A program made the translations under genes and the position numbers. Below, piece by piece: positions 20,901 to 29,688 of a stretch of DNA of 64,000 nt (the stretch's first letter is position 1; every line of letters begins with the position of its first letter). The stretch is from NCBI GenBank assembly GCA_017654935.2, contig CM065695.1, forward strand, positions 38,149,169 through 38,213,168, read 5' to 3'. The notes below the pieces were generated by a model that was given only the letters and a program-made list of their open reading frames with translations, was not told where the DNA came from and made no database searches. This DNA comes from Phymorhynchus buccinoides (taxonomy: Eukaryota > Mollusca > Gastropoda > Neogastropoda > Raphitomidae).

Positions 20901-22717
20901 ACAATCCACCCCTGTGTCATTATTGTTTTGTAATGCTTTTTGTTGTTTCTGTTGTTGACAAAACATGGAGGGTGCTTAGATTTGATAAAGTGAGAGTCTA
21001 ATACTTTATCCCTTTGTTTTGCCTTCTTGTTGCAAAATCCTATTCTCTAAAGAATATCAAACTTTTTTGTTTCTGGTTTAAGTTTAGTTTGTCATGTTGT
21101 TTGTTCACTTTTAAAGATCTGAAAATGTGTTTTTCTATTTGACCCAATGTGTGTGTGTGTGTGTGTGTTTCTCTCAGGAAAAATCCAAGATGGATTGGGA
21201 TTCCTTCAAGAAGAAAGAAGGGATTGAAGAAGACCTGAAGATTCACAACAAAGGAAAAGATGGGTGAGTGAACCACTGTTGTCAAATCTTTTTCTTCATA
21301 ACACTATAATTTTTTTTATCATTGGGCACTTGTATCATAGGGCAAATCTGGCGAAATAGAAAAAATCTGGGGGGAAAAATCCTTTAAAATAAGGCAATGT
21401 GAACCTGGCAAAAGAAAGTCAAAATTTGAAACCCGGAAGCGTTCGAAAACTGCTTTAGAACCATTGTGTGAGCCACTATTCAGGCATGAAAACTGCTTTA
21501 GAACCATTGTGTGAGCCACTATTAAGGCATGAAAACTGCTTTAGAACCATTGTGTGAGCCACTATTCAGGCATGAAAACTGCTTTAGAACCATTGTGTGA
21601 GCCACTATTCAGGCAAAAAAACTGCTCCGCTGTTTCTGACGAAAACTGGTCTTAATTGAAAGAAAATTATCTCAGCCGAAAATGCGATCGTGATGTTTTT
21701 TCTCAAACGGCGCGGTCCGTAATCGGCCGAATGTACGCTTGCGGTCATGAGTAAAAATGGCGGACGTAGCGGCCTGCGAATGGTGTTTTAGTGCGTTTGA
21801 AGGCAAGTACCGTATTTTACGGACTACAAGGCACACCTGATTATAAGGCGCACCCCCCAAATTTTACACAAAATTCAGATTTTGTTCTTATATTTTCTTT
21901 CTATTTTAGTAGTCACATTATAAGGCGCAGGGGTCTCTAGGTCTGAGAAAAAAGTATCGCCTTATAGTCCGAAAAATACGGTAAGTTCTTGAAATGAGTA
22001 CCTGACCCCCCCACAACAAAAGTTCCGACAGTAGCGAAAAATCTGGGTGGAAGGATTTTTTGGCAAGCAAATCTCCTCTTTTTGTTTTAGCATTAGTTTT
22101 CATGCCTGATTATTATGAACATAAATGACAGTAGGCTTCCCTTTGAAATGAGCGAGAGTTCCATTTGTGCGACCTGTTTTATTTGCGCATTTTTTTCAAA
22201 CTGATAAAAGGTTTTTTTAATTATATTTTAACCTCTGGACCTATTAGTTGCGCATGCATCACCGGTTTGCCACGCACATTTTTAACGTGGCAAAATCGCT
22301 TCTTAGCGGCGACATATATATACATCGGTGGCAACTACTGAAGCGCTATAGAGGACGTATATATATGTCATCGGCGCTGAAGAGATTAAGGTCAACAATG
22401 ATGATTTTTATATCAGATGAAGATATATTAAAGTGTGTGTGTTCATTCTCTGGTCTTCTTAAAGTTTTGTGCGTGTGTGTGCACTTGTTTGCATGTGTGT
22501 GTATGTGAGTGTTTCACGCTGTTTCCTAACTTTTCACCTTTTTTTTTGTCTTATCATTGGGTTTGGATTTTCCTTCTTAGTGTCTATCTTGCCTAATTTG
22601 TTATTTGTTTCACCTTTTCTCAGGTACCTTGAGCGCATATCCTTCATGAACAGGACGGATGTTCGGCAGTTTGAAATTGAGCGCGAACTACGGCTGAGCA
22701 AGAGCGGCAAAAGATGA
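8744..22717 (+). CDS. CFDP1: CFDP1/BCNT (Swc5-like) protein, 8 exons, 362 aa
   Basis: Coding exons: 8744-8798, 12885-13032, 13889-14114, 15294-15466, 17456-17659, 19812-19914, 21178-21263 and 22624-22717. All introns have GT donors and AG acceptors, all phases agree, and the sum is 1089 bases ending in TGA. The start [18 protein letters not shown] resembles the acidic start of metazoan CFDP1. Exon 3 carries a basic coiled stretch and the conserved [10 protein letters not shown]; exon 4 ends in the conserved VFDFAGEEI. Exons 6-8 form the BCNT-C domain (about residues 275-362), with [24 protein letters not shown] and [13 protein letters not shown]. The family (Swc5 in yeast, YETI in fly) is a subunit of the SWR1/SRCAP remodeller that exchanges H2A.Z-H2B; the acidic N-terminus binds histones. 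The protein is somewhat longer than the human form because of Ser/Thr-rich inserts in exons 4 and 5 and a Gly run in exon 6. It is expected to be nuclear. Confidence 0.95.
8909..9188. mobile_element. MITE with CATGGGTGC termini, short member
   Basis: CATGGGTGCTACT at 8909 pairs with the end AGTTGCACCCATG at 9188. The interior matches 17082-17426 but is internally deleted. It lies in CFDP1 intron 1. Confidence 0.8.
9190..9790 (+). pseudogene. LINE reverse-transcriptase remnant (C-terminal)
   Basis: In-frame conceptual pieces include [14 protein letters not shown] and [13 protein letters not shown], then [18 protein letters not shown], a frame break near 9650, and [10 protein letters not shown]. 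These follow in the order seen at the C-terminal end of many non-LTR retrotransposon polyproteins. At least two frame changes (near 9303 and 9650) break it. It starts two bases after the MITE at 8909-9188 and lies in CFDP1 intron 1, in sense orientation. The run of CCTA units near 9888-9902 may be its tail. Confidence 0.8.
10186..10708. mobile_element. Non-autonomous element with ~35-bp imperfect terminal inverted repeats
   Basis: CACACCGGGTGTGTCTATAC followed by ACCGGAAAATGGTGAATGC near 10190 is mirrored by GCATTCACC, GGCATTTTCCGGTG and TAGACACACCCC near 10660-10705. The interior has no supported coding sequence. It is about 520 bp long, in CFDP1 intron 1, and the superfamily is unknown. Confidence 0.65.
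11139..11189. repeat. (AT)n microsatellite
   Basis: About 50 bases of AT units with an interrupting TTATT; preceded by a (GAA) run. Confidence 0.9.
11650..12046 (-). mobile_element. tRNA-derived SINE (family 1), near full length
   Basis: On the minus strand the head reads GTGGCACAGAGGTAACGCG (A box), then GAGTTCGAACCTGG (good B box). The body and the end CCCGAATTTCACAGAGACG follow. A GGAAGG-rich stretch at 11640 may be the tail. It lies in CFDP1 intron 1. Confidence 0.85.
12250..12500 (+). mobile_element. tRNA-derived SINE, second head type
   Basis: GTGGCTGGGTAAGTGGTTAG (A-box region) and TGGGTTTGAATGCC (B box) are spaced as in a tRNA. They are followed by a body sharing 'CAGATAAGACTTTAAAC.GAGGTCC' with SINE family 1. 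The body is therefore related and the head differs. Confidence 0.65.
12885..13032 (+). CDS. CFDP1: CFDP1 exon 2
   Basis: Acceptor GGCTACAG|ATGG and donor CCCAG|GTAACT. It encodes an acidic run ([11 protein letters not shown], then DDTDT) followed by a basic [11 protein letters not shown] stretch that probably serves as a nuclear localisation signal. Phases 1 to 2. Confidence 0.9.
13889..14114 (+). CDS. CFDP1: CFDP1 exon 3
   Basis: Acceptor TTATACAG|AAAA and donor CTCAG|GTAGGC. It contains a charged helical stretch ([19 protein letters not shown]) and the conserved [10 protein letters not shown], matching the LWxxFLxDV motif of the family. Confidence 0.93.
14139..14319. mobile_element. pogo/Tc1-like MITE, CAGTGGAA ends (copy 1)
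   Basis: TA-flanked, 181 bp. The ends are CAGTGGAAACTCCCC and, inverted, CAGTGAAACCTCCCTTATAA. It lies 24 bp downstream of the exon 3 donor. Copies at 17667-17842 and 55188-55590 confirm the borders. TA duplication and CAGTGGAACC ends suggest a Tc1/mariner-pogo derivative (inference). Confidence 0.85.
14322..14490 (-). mobile_element. (CAA)-tailed SINE-like element (copy 1)
   Basis: On the minus strand it runs from AAGTCGGAATGTGGCTGCCC to CTTTAAGCCAGGGTAAGAC and a (CAA)n tail. It abuts the preceding MITE. Other copies are at 19625-19757, 53072-53240 and 61604-61771. Confidence 0.75.
15294..15466 (+). CDS. CFDP1: CFDP1 exon 4
   Basis: Acceptor CTTTCAG|TCTG and donor TCAA|GTGAGT. The first two thirds code a Ser-rich insert partly made of TCA/TCG repeats; the end [12 protein letters not shown] is the conserved VFDFAGEE block. 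Confidence 0.93.
15547..15885 (-). mobile_element. (GAA)-tailed SINE-like element, 3' half type B
   Basis: On the plus strand it begins TTCTTCTGTGTTCCCAGGCC and ends with the shared block ACTTCCAGAAGGTGGGGGAAC and CCCCCGGTATCC. The type B half contains CAGTTTTCACTGGTCTCCCC and CGAAGGAGCTCAAAGGAG. In CFDP1 intron 4. Confidence 0.85.
16026..16345 (-). mobile_element. (GAA)-tailed SINE-like element, 3' half type A
   Basis: On the plus strand: a (TTC)n tract, then GTCGCTCAGACTGTTTCCTG, GCCCTGCATGTCCGTCTTCG and the shared block to TATCCCCATGGGG. It lies 140 bp from a type B copy, so both forms can be compared side by side in one intron. Confidence 0.85.
16370..16738 (-). mobile_element. tRNA-derived SINE (family 1)
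   Basis: Same structure as 11650-12046, including the B-box-like GAGTTCGAACC in minus orientation. Contains a 23-base G-run. In CFDP1 intron 4, directly after a (GAA)-tailed copy. Confidence 0.85.
17082..17426. mobile_element. MITE with CATGGGTGC termini
   Basis: CATGGGTGCTACT at 17082 and GGAGTTGCACCCAT ending at 17426. It ends only 29 bases before CFDP1 exon 5, so the branch point of intron 4 probably lies in or beside it. Same family as 32155-32520 (inverted). Confidence 0.85.
17456..17659 (+). CDS. CFDP1: CFDP1 exon 5
   Basis: Acceptor CATGCAG|GGTG and donor TTCT|GTAAGT. Begins [14 protein letters not shown], matching the family's VTKEVDATSKEAK, then a Gln/Glu stretch and a Thr/Ser-rich low-complexity insert. 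Confidence 0.93.
17667..17842. mobile_element. pogo/Tc1-like MITE, CAGTGGAA ends (copy 2)
   Basis: TA at 17665-17666 and after 17842. The inverted ends CAGTGGAACCTCCCTTATAA are perfect for at least 24 bp. The left TA is positions +6/+7 of the exon 5 donor GTAAGTA, so the element starts seven bases after the exon boundary. Confidence 0.92.
17904..18392. mobile_element. Foldback element, ~150-bp arms
   Basis: CACCCTGACGGATGAGTTTTT at 17904 is mirrored by AAAAACTCATCCGTCAGGGTG ending at 18392. The arms pair for about 150 bases, including AACGCTCACTTTGCTCTG and CGGCGATTCCTCCTTGGCGG against their inverted counterparts. The 60-100 codon frames in it are palindrome shadows. Confidence 0.85.
18475..19084. 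mobile_element. TTAA-flanked MITE interrupted by a telomeric foldback
   Basis: TTAA at 18475-18478 and 19081-19084, ends CCCCTTGACTGCCA and TGGCAGTCAAGGGG (perfect 14-bp inverted pair). The 404-bp element at 18514-18917 is inserted near its left end. Without it this MITE would be about 200 bp, like its relatives. Confidence 0.8.
18514..18917. mobile_element. Foldback element with telomere-like repeats in both arms (copy 1)
   Basis: Perfect ends GGTAAAGGTCAAGATGTGCC and the inverted counterpart, flanked by an exact 8-bp duplication AAAAAATC (18506-18513 and 18918-18925). Each arm is about 170 bases and holds roughly six telomere-type units: CCCTAA in the left arm (about 18640-18685) and TTAGGG in the right (about 18757-18800). 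The loop contains GGAAAAACGCAACGAACC. No coding sequence. The 8-bp duplication is of hAT/P-element type. Confidence 0.9.
19625..19757 (+). mobile_element. (CAA)-tailed SINE-like element (copy 2)
   Basis: Begins CGAAGTCGGAGTGAGGCTGC and ends TAAGCCAGGGTACAACAAAACC. It lies 55 bases upstream of CFDP1 exon 6. Confidence 0.75.
19812..19914 (+). CDS. CFDP1: CFDP1 exon 6
   Basis: Acceptor CATTTCAG|AGGT and donor CCTTG|GTAGGT. Encodes KRPAPG, a run of seven Gly codons, then [15 protein letters not shown], the start of BCNT-C (family: SLLGKIGAKKQKMSTL). Confidence 0.95.
19972..20217. mobile_element. TTAA-flanked MITE, piggyBac-like ends (family T1)
   Basis: TTAA at both borders with CCCTTTCACC and GTGAAAGGG ends. 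Shares CACTCAAAGGCATCAAACTG with the copy at 48452-48663. CFDP1 intron 6. Confidence 0.8.
20219..20650. mobile_element. MITE with ~35-bp terminal inverted repeats
   Basis: ATATGTGACCCAGCACCACG followed by AAAGGGACATTAAGT at the left; ACTTAATGTCCCTTTCGTGG then TTCTGGGTCACATATGT at the right, near-perfect inverted match. It directly abuts the TTAA MITE. CFDP1 intron 6. Confidence 0.88.
21150..21170. repeat. (GT)n before CFDP1 exon 7
   Basis: About ten GT units directly precede the short tract TTTCTCTCAG that forms the exon 7 acceptor. Confidence 0.8.
21178..21263 (+). CDS. CFDP1: CFDP1 exon 7
   Basis: Acceptor TCTCTCAG|GAAA and donor GATGG|GTGAGT. Encodes [19 protein letters not shown] and [10 protein letters not shown], the most conserved part of BCNT-C. 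Confidence 0.95.
21445..21616. repeat. 43-bp tandem repeat, four units
   Basis: Units start at 21445, 21488, 21531 and 21574, containing GAAAACTGCTTTAGAACCAT and TGTGTGAGCCACTATTCAGG. Nearly identical, with one CAGG/AAGG difference, so the expansion is recent. CFDP1 intron 7. Confidence 0.95.
21810..21981. mobile_element. TA-flanked MITE, CCGTATTTT ends
   Basis: CCGTATTTTACGGACTACAAG at the left and CTTATAGTCCGAAAAATACGG at the right, TA on both sides, with internal TTATAAGGCGCA motifs. Typical Tc1/mariner-type short element. Confidence 0.88.
22228..22389. mobile_element. TTAA-flanked MITE, family T2 (copy 2, inverted)
   Basis: Bounded by TTAA; contains GAGGACGTATATATATGTC, the inverse of the motif in 980-1147. 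CFDP1 intron 7. Confidence 0.7.
22624..22717 (+). CDS. CFDP1: CFDP1 exon 8 (last coding exon)
   Basis: Acceptor TTTCTCAG|GTAC. Encodes [20 protein letters not shown] and [10 protein letters not shown] then TGA. The family end is DHRQFEIERDLRLSKMK. Confidence 0.95.
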
Positions 22718-23512
22718 CGGCTGTAGATGAGTCCCTGCCTCGATACTTATTCTTTGACTGTCTTCAAGTGACTGTGTGAACAAAAACACAGGAGAATTCA
22801 GTGTGCACTGAACAGTGTGTTCGTAGACCGTGAATATTGTCAGGTAATTATACTTCTGGCTTTGTGGGGTTACAGGATAATGTTTACAATACTGGACAGT
22901 ATTTTGAGATACATTATTACGTTTGAAACGCAGGATAGTGTTTTAGATACCAGATGATGATTCAGATAAAAATTGAGACTGTTTTTAATGCATGAGTTTT
23001 CTTTTCAGATTCGGGATAGTTTCATATAGAATTGATAGCCTTTCAGTTAAAGAATCATGTTTCAGATAATGGTATTGTTTCACAAGTATAATGTTTTAGA
23101 TATTTTTGGAATTTTATTTTGGTATTTGGTATATTCTAGTCACAGATACTTATCTCTGTGAAATTCGGGCTGCTCTCCCCCGGAGAGCGCATCGCTGCAA
23201 GCGCAGTGTCTACCCAGATACATAATAGTGTTTCAGATTGTGATTCATGCGCATGAAAATGTTTCAAAGGATAGTGTTTGCAGTTTTGCATACATGATAG
23301 AATTTCAAAGGATAGTGCTTCGCAAACAGGTTGATGTTACTTAGACACAGGGCATTGTTTCGGATATAAGACAGTGCTCCAGGTTGGGTTTCAGGAAACG
23401 TTTCAGAGATAAAAATCATGTTTTGGCCATCCTGCAGATGTACTGGCACTATTATGGCTATTTGTAATTAGCCTGAGCCACAGTTAGCTTTGTGAAATGA
23501 ATCCTGAATAAA
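22718..23512 (+). other. CFDP1: Probable CFDP1 3' UTR with an AATAAA signal
   Basis: AATAAA stands at 23507-23512, 790 bases after the stop. The stretch has many degenerate repeats of a GATAGTGTTTCAGATA type and a 70-base SINE family 1 end at 23140-23212. The poly(A) assignment is inference from the hexamer alone. Confidence 0.5.
23140..23212 (-). mobile_element. SINE family 1, 3'-end fragment
   Basis: Minus strand: GGAGAGCAGCCCGAATTTCA and AGATAAGTATCTGTGACTAG, matching the 3' end also seen at 53770-53815. Confidence 0.6.
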
Positions 23513-24699
23513 TATGGGGGGAAAAAAAGAAAACAAATGAGTGTGTCATGTATATATGCGCTTGTATTAAATATGCTCTACTTGCTTTAATTTTATGTGG
23601 GGGGGGTTTAAGTCATGATTTGCTTTGCACTAGATTGCAGCAGAGCAGTAAACATAGTAGAAGAATCAGTTGGTTTTTTTAAAAATGTAAATGCAGATTT
23701 TGTTTTTACGTTTTGTCTCATGAACTGATCAAGGGACATTTCTTTCACATCCTGCAATTTTTTTTATTTTTTTTTTTGCTGTCCCATCTTCTGCGTCGTA
23801 CAGTGGCGTTGACCCCACGCCGCTCATTCCGAATCCCAATTCGCAGCCACACCCCGGCTTGTTCAGGTCGCAGAATCCGAGACCAGCAGTCCATGGGGAG
23901 CGAATCTATGTTAGGCCGTCAGGAGGCAACCAACCGAGGAGACACTGCACTGCTGCTGAGTCACTTCCTGCGATCTTAACCTTTGTGATTTGTGTGGTTT
24001 CAGACCCAATACTAACGGTGTGTAGAGCTGATGTTATATTCTATGAACAAGCCCTCCAGAGAAGACTCTGCCCTGCTAATGAGAAACTTATTCCTCAATG
24101 TATCTCAGAACGACTGTTGATATTTCACACTCTAGTGTCAATGCAAAAAAGAAAGCTTATTTTACAGAATGTATTACAGAACTTGTAGTAAATATCTCAT
24201 AGTATCCTCCTAAATATGAAATAATGAGTCGAGTTCCTGAAAACGTGACGCACTAGACCTCTCACATCACCTCCTTGATTCTCAAACCATACGTGAGATT
24301 TACCCTTTAAAATCTCAACTAGATGGTGAGATGACGCATTAAAATGATGATTTGTGCGTTAAGACAGTTGTTACTTTTCAGTACGTTGCTCATATTTCAA
24401 TCATCTGCTAGGCCTATCTAGGCTATGGAGTCCTGACGCAAGCTGAGTCGCAAGCGTAGATCTGAAATTCTACAAGATCACAAAAAGCATCTTTTCTCAG
24501 CATCCAATAAAATCGTCTCATAAACTTGATATTTCTTTGATCAACAATTCAAGCATGTGTCTGATAAGTGGGGTGGAGTTTTTCACATGTGTTTGTCTTG
24601 ACCCTTTAAACTTTGAAACTGGGTGAAAATACAACTGTAATCAGGGGGTGAGCGTACCCATTAGGAGACGATAAAACTGAGGAACCTTGAGAGTGTCAA
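23513..24699. other. Intergenic, no gene seen
   Basis: Open frames at 23713-24188 have no family resemblance or splice context. Contains a short G-run near 23602. Confidence 0.4.
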
Positions 24700-25372
24700 A
24701 ACTACCATTCCGGGCATTGCCTCCAGGATCGTTCCCACCATCTTTATACAGACAAACCTCTATTTTAAGACTTCCAAAATGTCCGGAAAAATCGGTCGTA
24801 AATTGGAGGGGTCGTATGACGGAGGTTTTCACTGGCAGCCGTAGAAAGAAAAAGTTCAGCACAGTTCATACTCTCTTCTTCATGCACACATACAATGACA
24901 TATTAAAACTGGATTTGGGTCTTTCCAACTCCATAGGATTGTGCAATCGATGTATTACAGTTTCACTTCGCCGACTTCTGTTAATCACCTCCACTCTCGT
25001 CCAAAGTCAGTGGTTTTCTTTTTCAAAGTCAGTGGTTTTCGTGCTTTTCCTACGCTTTCCGCCATCTTTTCTACAACAAGGGAAGCGACTCCGCTTTCAG
25101 GCCCTTGACCGTGGTTGTTTTCCTTTGCTCGAAGTCTATGCAGACGACAACAACGGTCGTAAAAACCAACAAAATGGCGGTCGTAAGTCGCGTTTTAGAG
25201 GAAGTCGTTTAAGAGAGGTCATAGTAAAATGCATCCGTGCCAACAAATCCGGTCTCAAATGAGAGGTGGTCGCTTAACAGAGGGTCGTAAAATAGGGGTT
25301 TGTCTGTATCTACTAATGTCCCATATGTGTCTGTTCCAGACCAGAGGACGTTAAGCAGAATTTCATTGTGTC
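24700..25372 (+). mobile_element. Retroposon family X copy, split by a MITE
   Basis: Left part ends TTCCCACCATCTTTA; the right part resumes TATCTACTAATGTCCCATATGTG and CAGACCAGAGGACGTTAAGC. Both match family X (55233-55434) and become continuous when 24749-25306 is ignored. Confidence 0.75.
24749..25306. mobile_element. TA-flanked MITE, CAGACAAACC ends
   Basis: CAGACAAACCTCTATTTTAAG at the left, CAGACAAACCCCTATTTTACG read inverted from the right, TA duplication. 558 bp. The 191-codon open frame that overlaps it crosses the left border and shows no transposase motif. Confidence 0.88.
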
Positions 25373-26179
25373 AAAACTACTGATTTTATGTCTATGAAAT
25401 TGTGGGAATACCAAATGAACTCGCCCTCACATAATATATATATAATCATAACATAAGTCTAAAAATGTAAGTTTGCAGACAAATAACAGTGAAGCCACCA
25501 TGAAGATGATATTGTATTTTTCAAAAATTGTATAATGAATTGTATTTTTTTCAACAAACAAATAGTCTATGGTATCAAAATGAACAGAACTGTAACATTT
25601 CTTCTGAAACTAGGTCACAAAAAGGTAATGAAAAATTGCAACAATATAGAAATATGTAACTGTTAAAAAAAATCTTCAATGAATTAAACACATCTCTTTA
25701 TAAAAGCATGGCACTTATTCCCTGCTTTATTTCAGTACAGAAGTCAACTTTTTGTAGTTATCTTTTCATTCACTTACACATTATTACACACACAAACACA
25801 CACGCGTGCAGGCACACATTTCAGACTGCATTTGTGGGTAAGTTGATTTCAAACCACCACAATAAGCAAGGCATTACCAGCTGCTTTTAACTTTTTAAAA
25901 AAAATAACGATGAAGAACATTCACATCAAAGCCGACAAGGAAGAGACAAATTGTTTTTTCTTTTGAGTATAAAAAGATTATCTCTTTCACATGCACACAC
26001 ACATTCGCGCGCGCACACACACTTAAAAAAATTATACAATCCATAAAAAGGATGTACAAACATACTACCATATCAATATTATAAAGACATGCATCTGTAT
26101 TTACTCTTCTCTATGAACGACCATTATTGATTCCAAATATAAAACAATCAGATATTCTCCCCACAAATATGTACATATA

Positions 26180-27056
26180 CTGTCCAAAAAAAGAAACGCA
26201 TACTTTTTCAAATGTCGTTGCCATCATTGTATTGCAGCACGCATATCCTCCATTTCCCTACTGGAAATGTTCACCCAGTGGTCCTTGTCATGATCGCTGT
26301 CAATGTTTCTCTCTGCTCATGCGCATGCGCACACAGTGCCTAAAATGTCAGAAAAGCGATTTTTTCATGCCCACGTGCCATGCATAGATAGAATTTCATG
26401 CAATTTCGTGAACACAGAGTTAACACCTTGTTTGCAAATGTCTACGAAAGGGAATCCCTTAGTGTTGGTGCTAGGGCGCCTAACTGCAGAGCAATACCTA
26501 AGGACATTCTGTGTCCACACGTCCTTCCTCTTCTGCACGACATTAATGCTGTGTTCCTGCAGGACAAGGCTCGGACCTCATACTGTGCGACTCGGCACCC
26601 AGTTGCTCACCGACAATCACCTCCACGAAATTCTCTGGCCAACCATATCATCAGACATGAACCCAAAAGAACACATTTCAGGGATGAACTGGATAGACGC
26701 GTGCATGGCCGAGAAGATGTGCCAGTGAATCACCGCAAGTTGTTGAAAGCACAGCAGGAGGAGTGGGACATCATCCCACAGCAAGACATTCGCCGTTGAT
26801 CAAGTCCCATGCTGATAGTGTCCCAGGCACTTGTTGCTGTTCAAGGCGGTCACACCCTACTGTTCTGACAGCCCTCACACCCAAGGATATCAACTGACTG
26901 AATGATTTGAGGATACACATGCACTCGCCATACATTCAGCTAGCACCATGTCAAATTTCAAAACGAAATTCGCATTGTGTGATTTTCTGTTAAGTTTTGA
27001 AATTAAGATGAAACTTTGACTAGGCCTACAAGTTATGCGTATCTTTTTTTGGACAG
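26180..27056 (+). mobile_element. Decayed Tc1-type element
   Basis: Inverted ends CTGTCCAAAAAAAGAAACGC and CTGTCCAAAAAAAGATACGC, TA duplication at 26178-26179 and 27057-27058, about 880 bp. The interior encodes broken DDE transposase C-terminal pieces on the plus strand in two frames: WPTISSDMNPKEHISGMNW, then RDELDRRVHGREDVP and QQEEWDIIPQQDIRR. The catalytic positions cannot all be read and the frame shifts near 26690. Confidence 0.9.
26398..26799 (+). pseudogene. Tc1-like transposase remnant
   Basis: The C-terminal end LQDKARTSYC then QQEEWDIIPQQDIRR matches the Tc1 pattern (LQDNARPH..., LQEEWxxIPQxxIxxLI). A second frame (26303-26728) supplies the WP..S.DMNP.EH block. The two cannot be joined without frameshifts, and the N-terminal DNA-binding part is missing, so it is inactive. 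Confidence 0.85.
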
Positions 27057-27130
27057 TATACATGCAGTCATCAAGGCACAGCCACAAGTGTATACTATAC
27101 TTGTCTTGGTTCTAAATTAAAAGCGTAAGG

Positions 27131-27733
27131 GCTCATGCACATATACGCGGAAACACATCCGAAATTAATACCCCATCTGAATTCCGCAACAAAATGTCTG
27201 GAAATAGGAAATATGAAGGGGGTGTACACATATACACGGAAACACATCTGTACATCGTCGATGAAATTCAAAAACCTCGTATCTCGATTTTTGGGGGTTT
27301 TGAGTTGCATACATAGTCAGCTCTCTAATTTTTCCCGCCACCTTCCACCGAAAGCTCGTATCTCTAACGACTTTCTATCTGGGGTAAATGAGGTTGTGAA
27401 AATAGAAGAAAAACTCGTAAGTCCCAAATTCAGATCTAGTTAAGGATAAAAACCTCGTATCTTTGTTCTTTTCAAGTCTTAACAAAATGTTTTTAAAAGT
27501 AATTTTAACGAAATGCAGGACTAAACTCGCAATGTCTTGAACAACATATTCATCATAGTTAATCAATTGTGATCAACACGGTTAGTTTTTAAAAGTCTTT
27601 CATTTTTCTCAAAACTACAAAAATTGAGATACGAGGTTTTTGAATTTCACTGACGATATCCCATCTGCATATTTCTTACTTTATTTGCGGATGGGATATG
27701 GGCATGGGTCTCCGCGGATATGTGCACATGCCT
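27131..27733. mobile_element. Foldback-like element with nested inverted repeats
   Basis: The outer pair GCACATATACGCGGAAACA (27137) and its inverted match in TCTCCGCGGATATGTGCACAT (about 27708-27728). An inner pair lies near 27260 (GATGAAATTCAAAAACCTCG) and near 27635 (CGAGGTTTTTGAATTTCACT). Non-coding. Confidence 0.6.
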
Positions 27734-27968
27734 TCATTCGGAAGGGTAAGTTCACCAAAAAGTATCAGAACATTAAAAAAAATACATATATTTTGTATCC
27801 AAATCCAAAATAATAAAATAAACCGGTGCTTGTTTCAAAAACAAGATAACATACAGGCTTAAAACGAACTAGTCATTAATAAATCATAAAAAAATAAGGG
27901 GAGAAGAGGTTTTAGTCCCCAACATTCCTGTTGTTGCAGTTGGCGTCTTAGCGTAATAGAACCAATGT

Positions 27969-28202
27969 TTGTGTTCATTCCCTCCTGGCCTCCACATCGT
28001 GAGGCATCCTTCATCAAGAGTTGTCAGCTCTGCGGAATGAACCTTCAACAACGCCGCTACTACCCATTTCACACAGCTCCAGACTTGTGTTCATTCCCTC
28101 CTGGCCTCCACGTTGTGAGGCATCCTTCATCAAGAGTTGTCAGCTCTGCGGAATGAACCTTCAACAACGCTGCTACTACCCATTTCACACAGCTCCAGAC
28201 TG
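27969..28202. repeat. ~117-bp direct tandem duplication
   Basis: Two nearly identical units, each with TGTGTTCATTCCCTCCTGGC and GAGTTGTCAGCTCTGCGGAA and ending ACACAGCTCCAGACT. It creates the open frames in this interval. Confidence 0.93.
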
Positions 28203-28515
28203 TGGGTTGATCAGCACGGCACGCGTCATGCCAGACACGGCAGGGGCGACACACAACACGGGGAACGACGAACACACGATTAACAACCCCGGCTCAGAAG
28301 GAGACGCAGAAGGAAGAGAAGAAGCAGGAGAAGAGAAAGAAGGAGAAAAAGAGGGAGAGAGAGAAGGAAAAGGGATTGGAACCGACGACCTCTCCAGGAA
28401 AGAAGGGAAAATTGACACCGGGTCTCGCGGACATACAGATTGGGAGAAAGACGAGGGGAAGGAGGGAGACAGAGGTTGCAGAAAGAGGGGATGGATGGAG
28501 GAGGGGGGTAGCTGA
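28203..28515 (+). other. Glu/Gly/Lys-rich open frame, status unknown
   Basis: A plus frame of about 100 codons after the tandem duplication is purine-rich (GAGREEAGEEKEGEKEGE-type). No start, splice sites or family similarity support it. The complementary Pro/Ser-rich frame is equally open. Probably low-complexity sequence, not a gene. Confidence 0.2.
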
Positions 28516-28601
28516 GTGGGGAGGGAGGGGGCTCGTCCACAGACGTTGAAGCGTTGGTCAGGATTCATGGGGCAGCTCCTGTAACACCACAATAAGAAGG
28601 G

Positions 28602-28915
28602 TATTAATCCCCTGTGGGGATACCGGGGAGGGAAGGGGTGTCTTTCGTACAAATAGTTCCCCCACCTTCTGGAAGTTCTGTGCTTGTAACTTCCTCTCAT
28701 CTATCACTCTCTTTGATTCTGCCTTTTCTCTTTGCTTACTGTCATCTATTGCTATTGTTCTGCCTTACTGGTCCGTTCTCCTGCCTTTGTTCTAGAAACT
28801 CTTGCAAAGACTTTTCCCACCAGAAGACGGGCATGCTGGGCCTATTTCTTTGGCATATAACGGCAGCATGACGCATCTAACCTCATATGACAGGATCGAC
28901 GACGAAGAAGATGGA
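28602..28915 (+). mobile_element. (GAA)-tailed SINE-like element, 3' half type A
   Basis: CCCTGTGGGGATACCGGGG start, shared block, then AAGACGGGCATGCTGGGCC, ATAACGGCAGCATGACGC and a GACGACGAAGAAGA tail. Confidence 0.88.
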
Positions 28916-29014
28916 GAAACCCGCCTTGCCTAGACTGGAGCAAATGTAGTGATTTTCCTTTAGACACATAACCAATCTGCCACAGAATGAAATAGATGCT
29001 GATTTGTTTGTATG

Positions 29015-29650
29015 TAGAGTTGAGAACCGGTTCAAATTTTCGAACCGGTTTTTCATCTCCGAACCGGTCTTTTCGAACCGGTTTTTTGACCAGTAATCGC
29101 ATCAGTGGTTTCACCTATGCAAACATATTTATTTGTCAGAATATTCACTCGCGCGCGCACACATACACACACACTCAACTGAAAACTCAGCTCAACTCCA
29201 ACAAACAATTTAATGACGGGGCCATCTGCCCGTGTCAAAGGAAGGTGAGGGTAGGGGCGTAGTTGAAAAATATAATAATCATAGGGAAAATAATTAAACC
29301 AAAGCAAAAAAAACCTTCATATGGCGGTTGGAGTGTGAAGGATGGTGGCACATTCACAACCCAATGAACTAGCTTTGAGAATAATCAGATATGTAGCGAG
29401 AGGATAAGGAATACAAAAGTATAATAATCTTAATTCCTGAACAGATAAACAAAATGAGAAGAGAAAATCTTTCACAATGGAAGCTATCACACACGAGCGT
29501 GCGCACACACACACACACAATTACACGCGCGCTTGCGCAATTGCACACGCACATGCACGCATACACACATTCTCTCTCTCAGTCCCAGGGCTGGGTGGAG
29601 AAAAGCTGTTATTGCTAATCTCATGTTCCCTGGTTAAATAATATTTCCTT

Positions 29651-29688
<38 letters not shown>

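Noticed and set aside
24687..25262. 191-codon plus-strand open frame
   Set aside because: It runs across the border between a retroposon and a MITE, has no domain, and is explained by the inserted element.
28185..28700. 171-codon minus-strand Pro/Ser-rich frame
   Set aside because: It is the complement of a purine-rich low-complexity stretch and extends into a SINE-like element.
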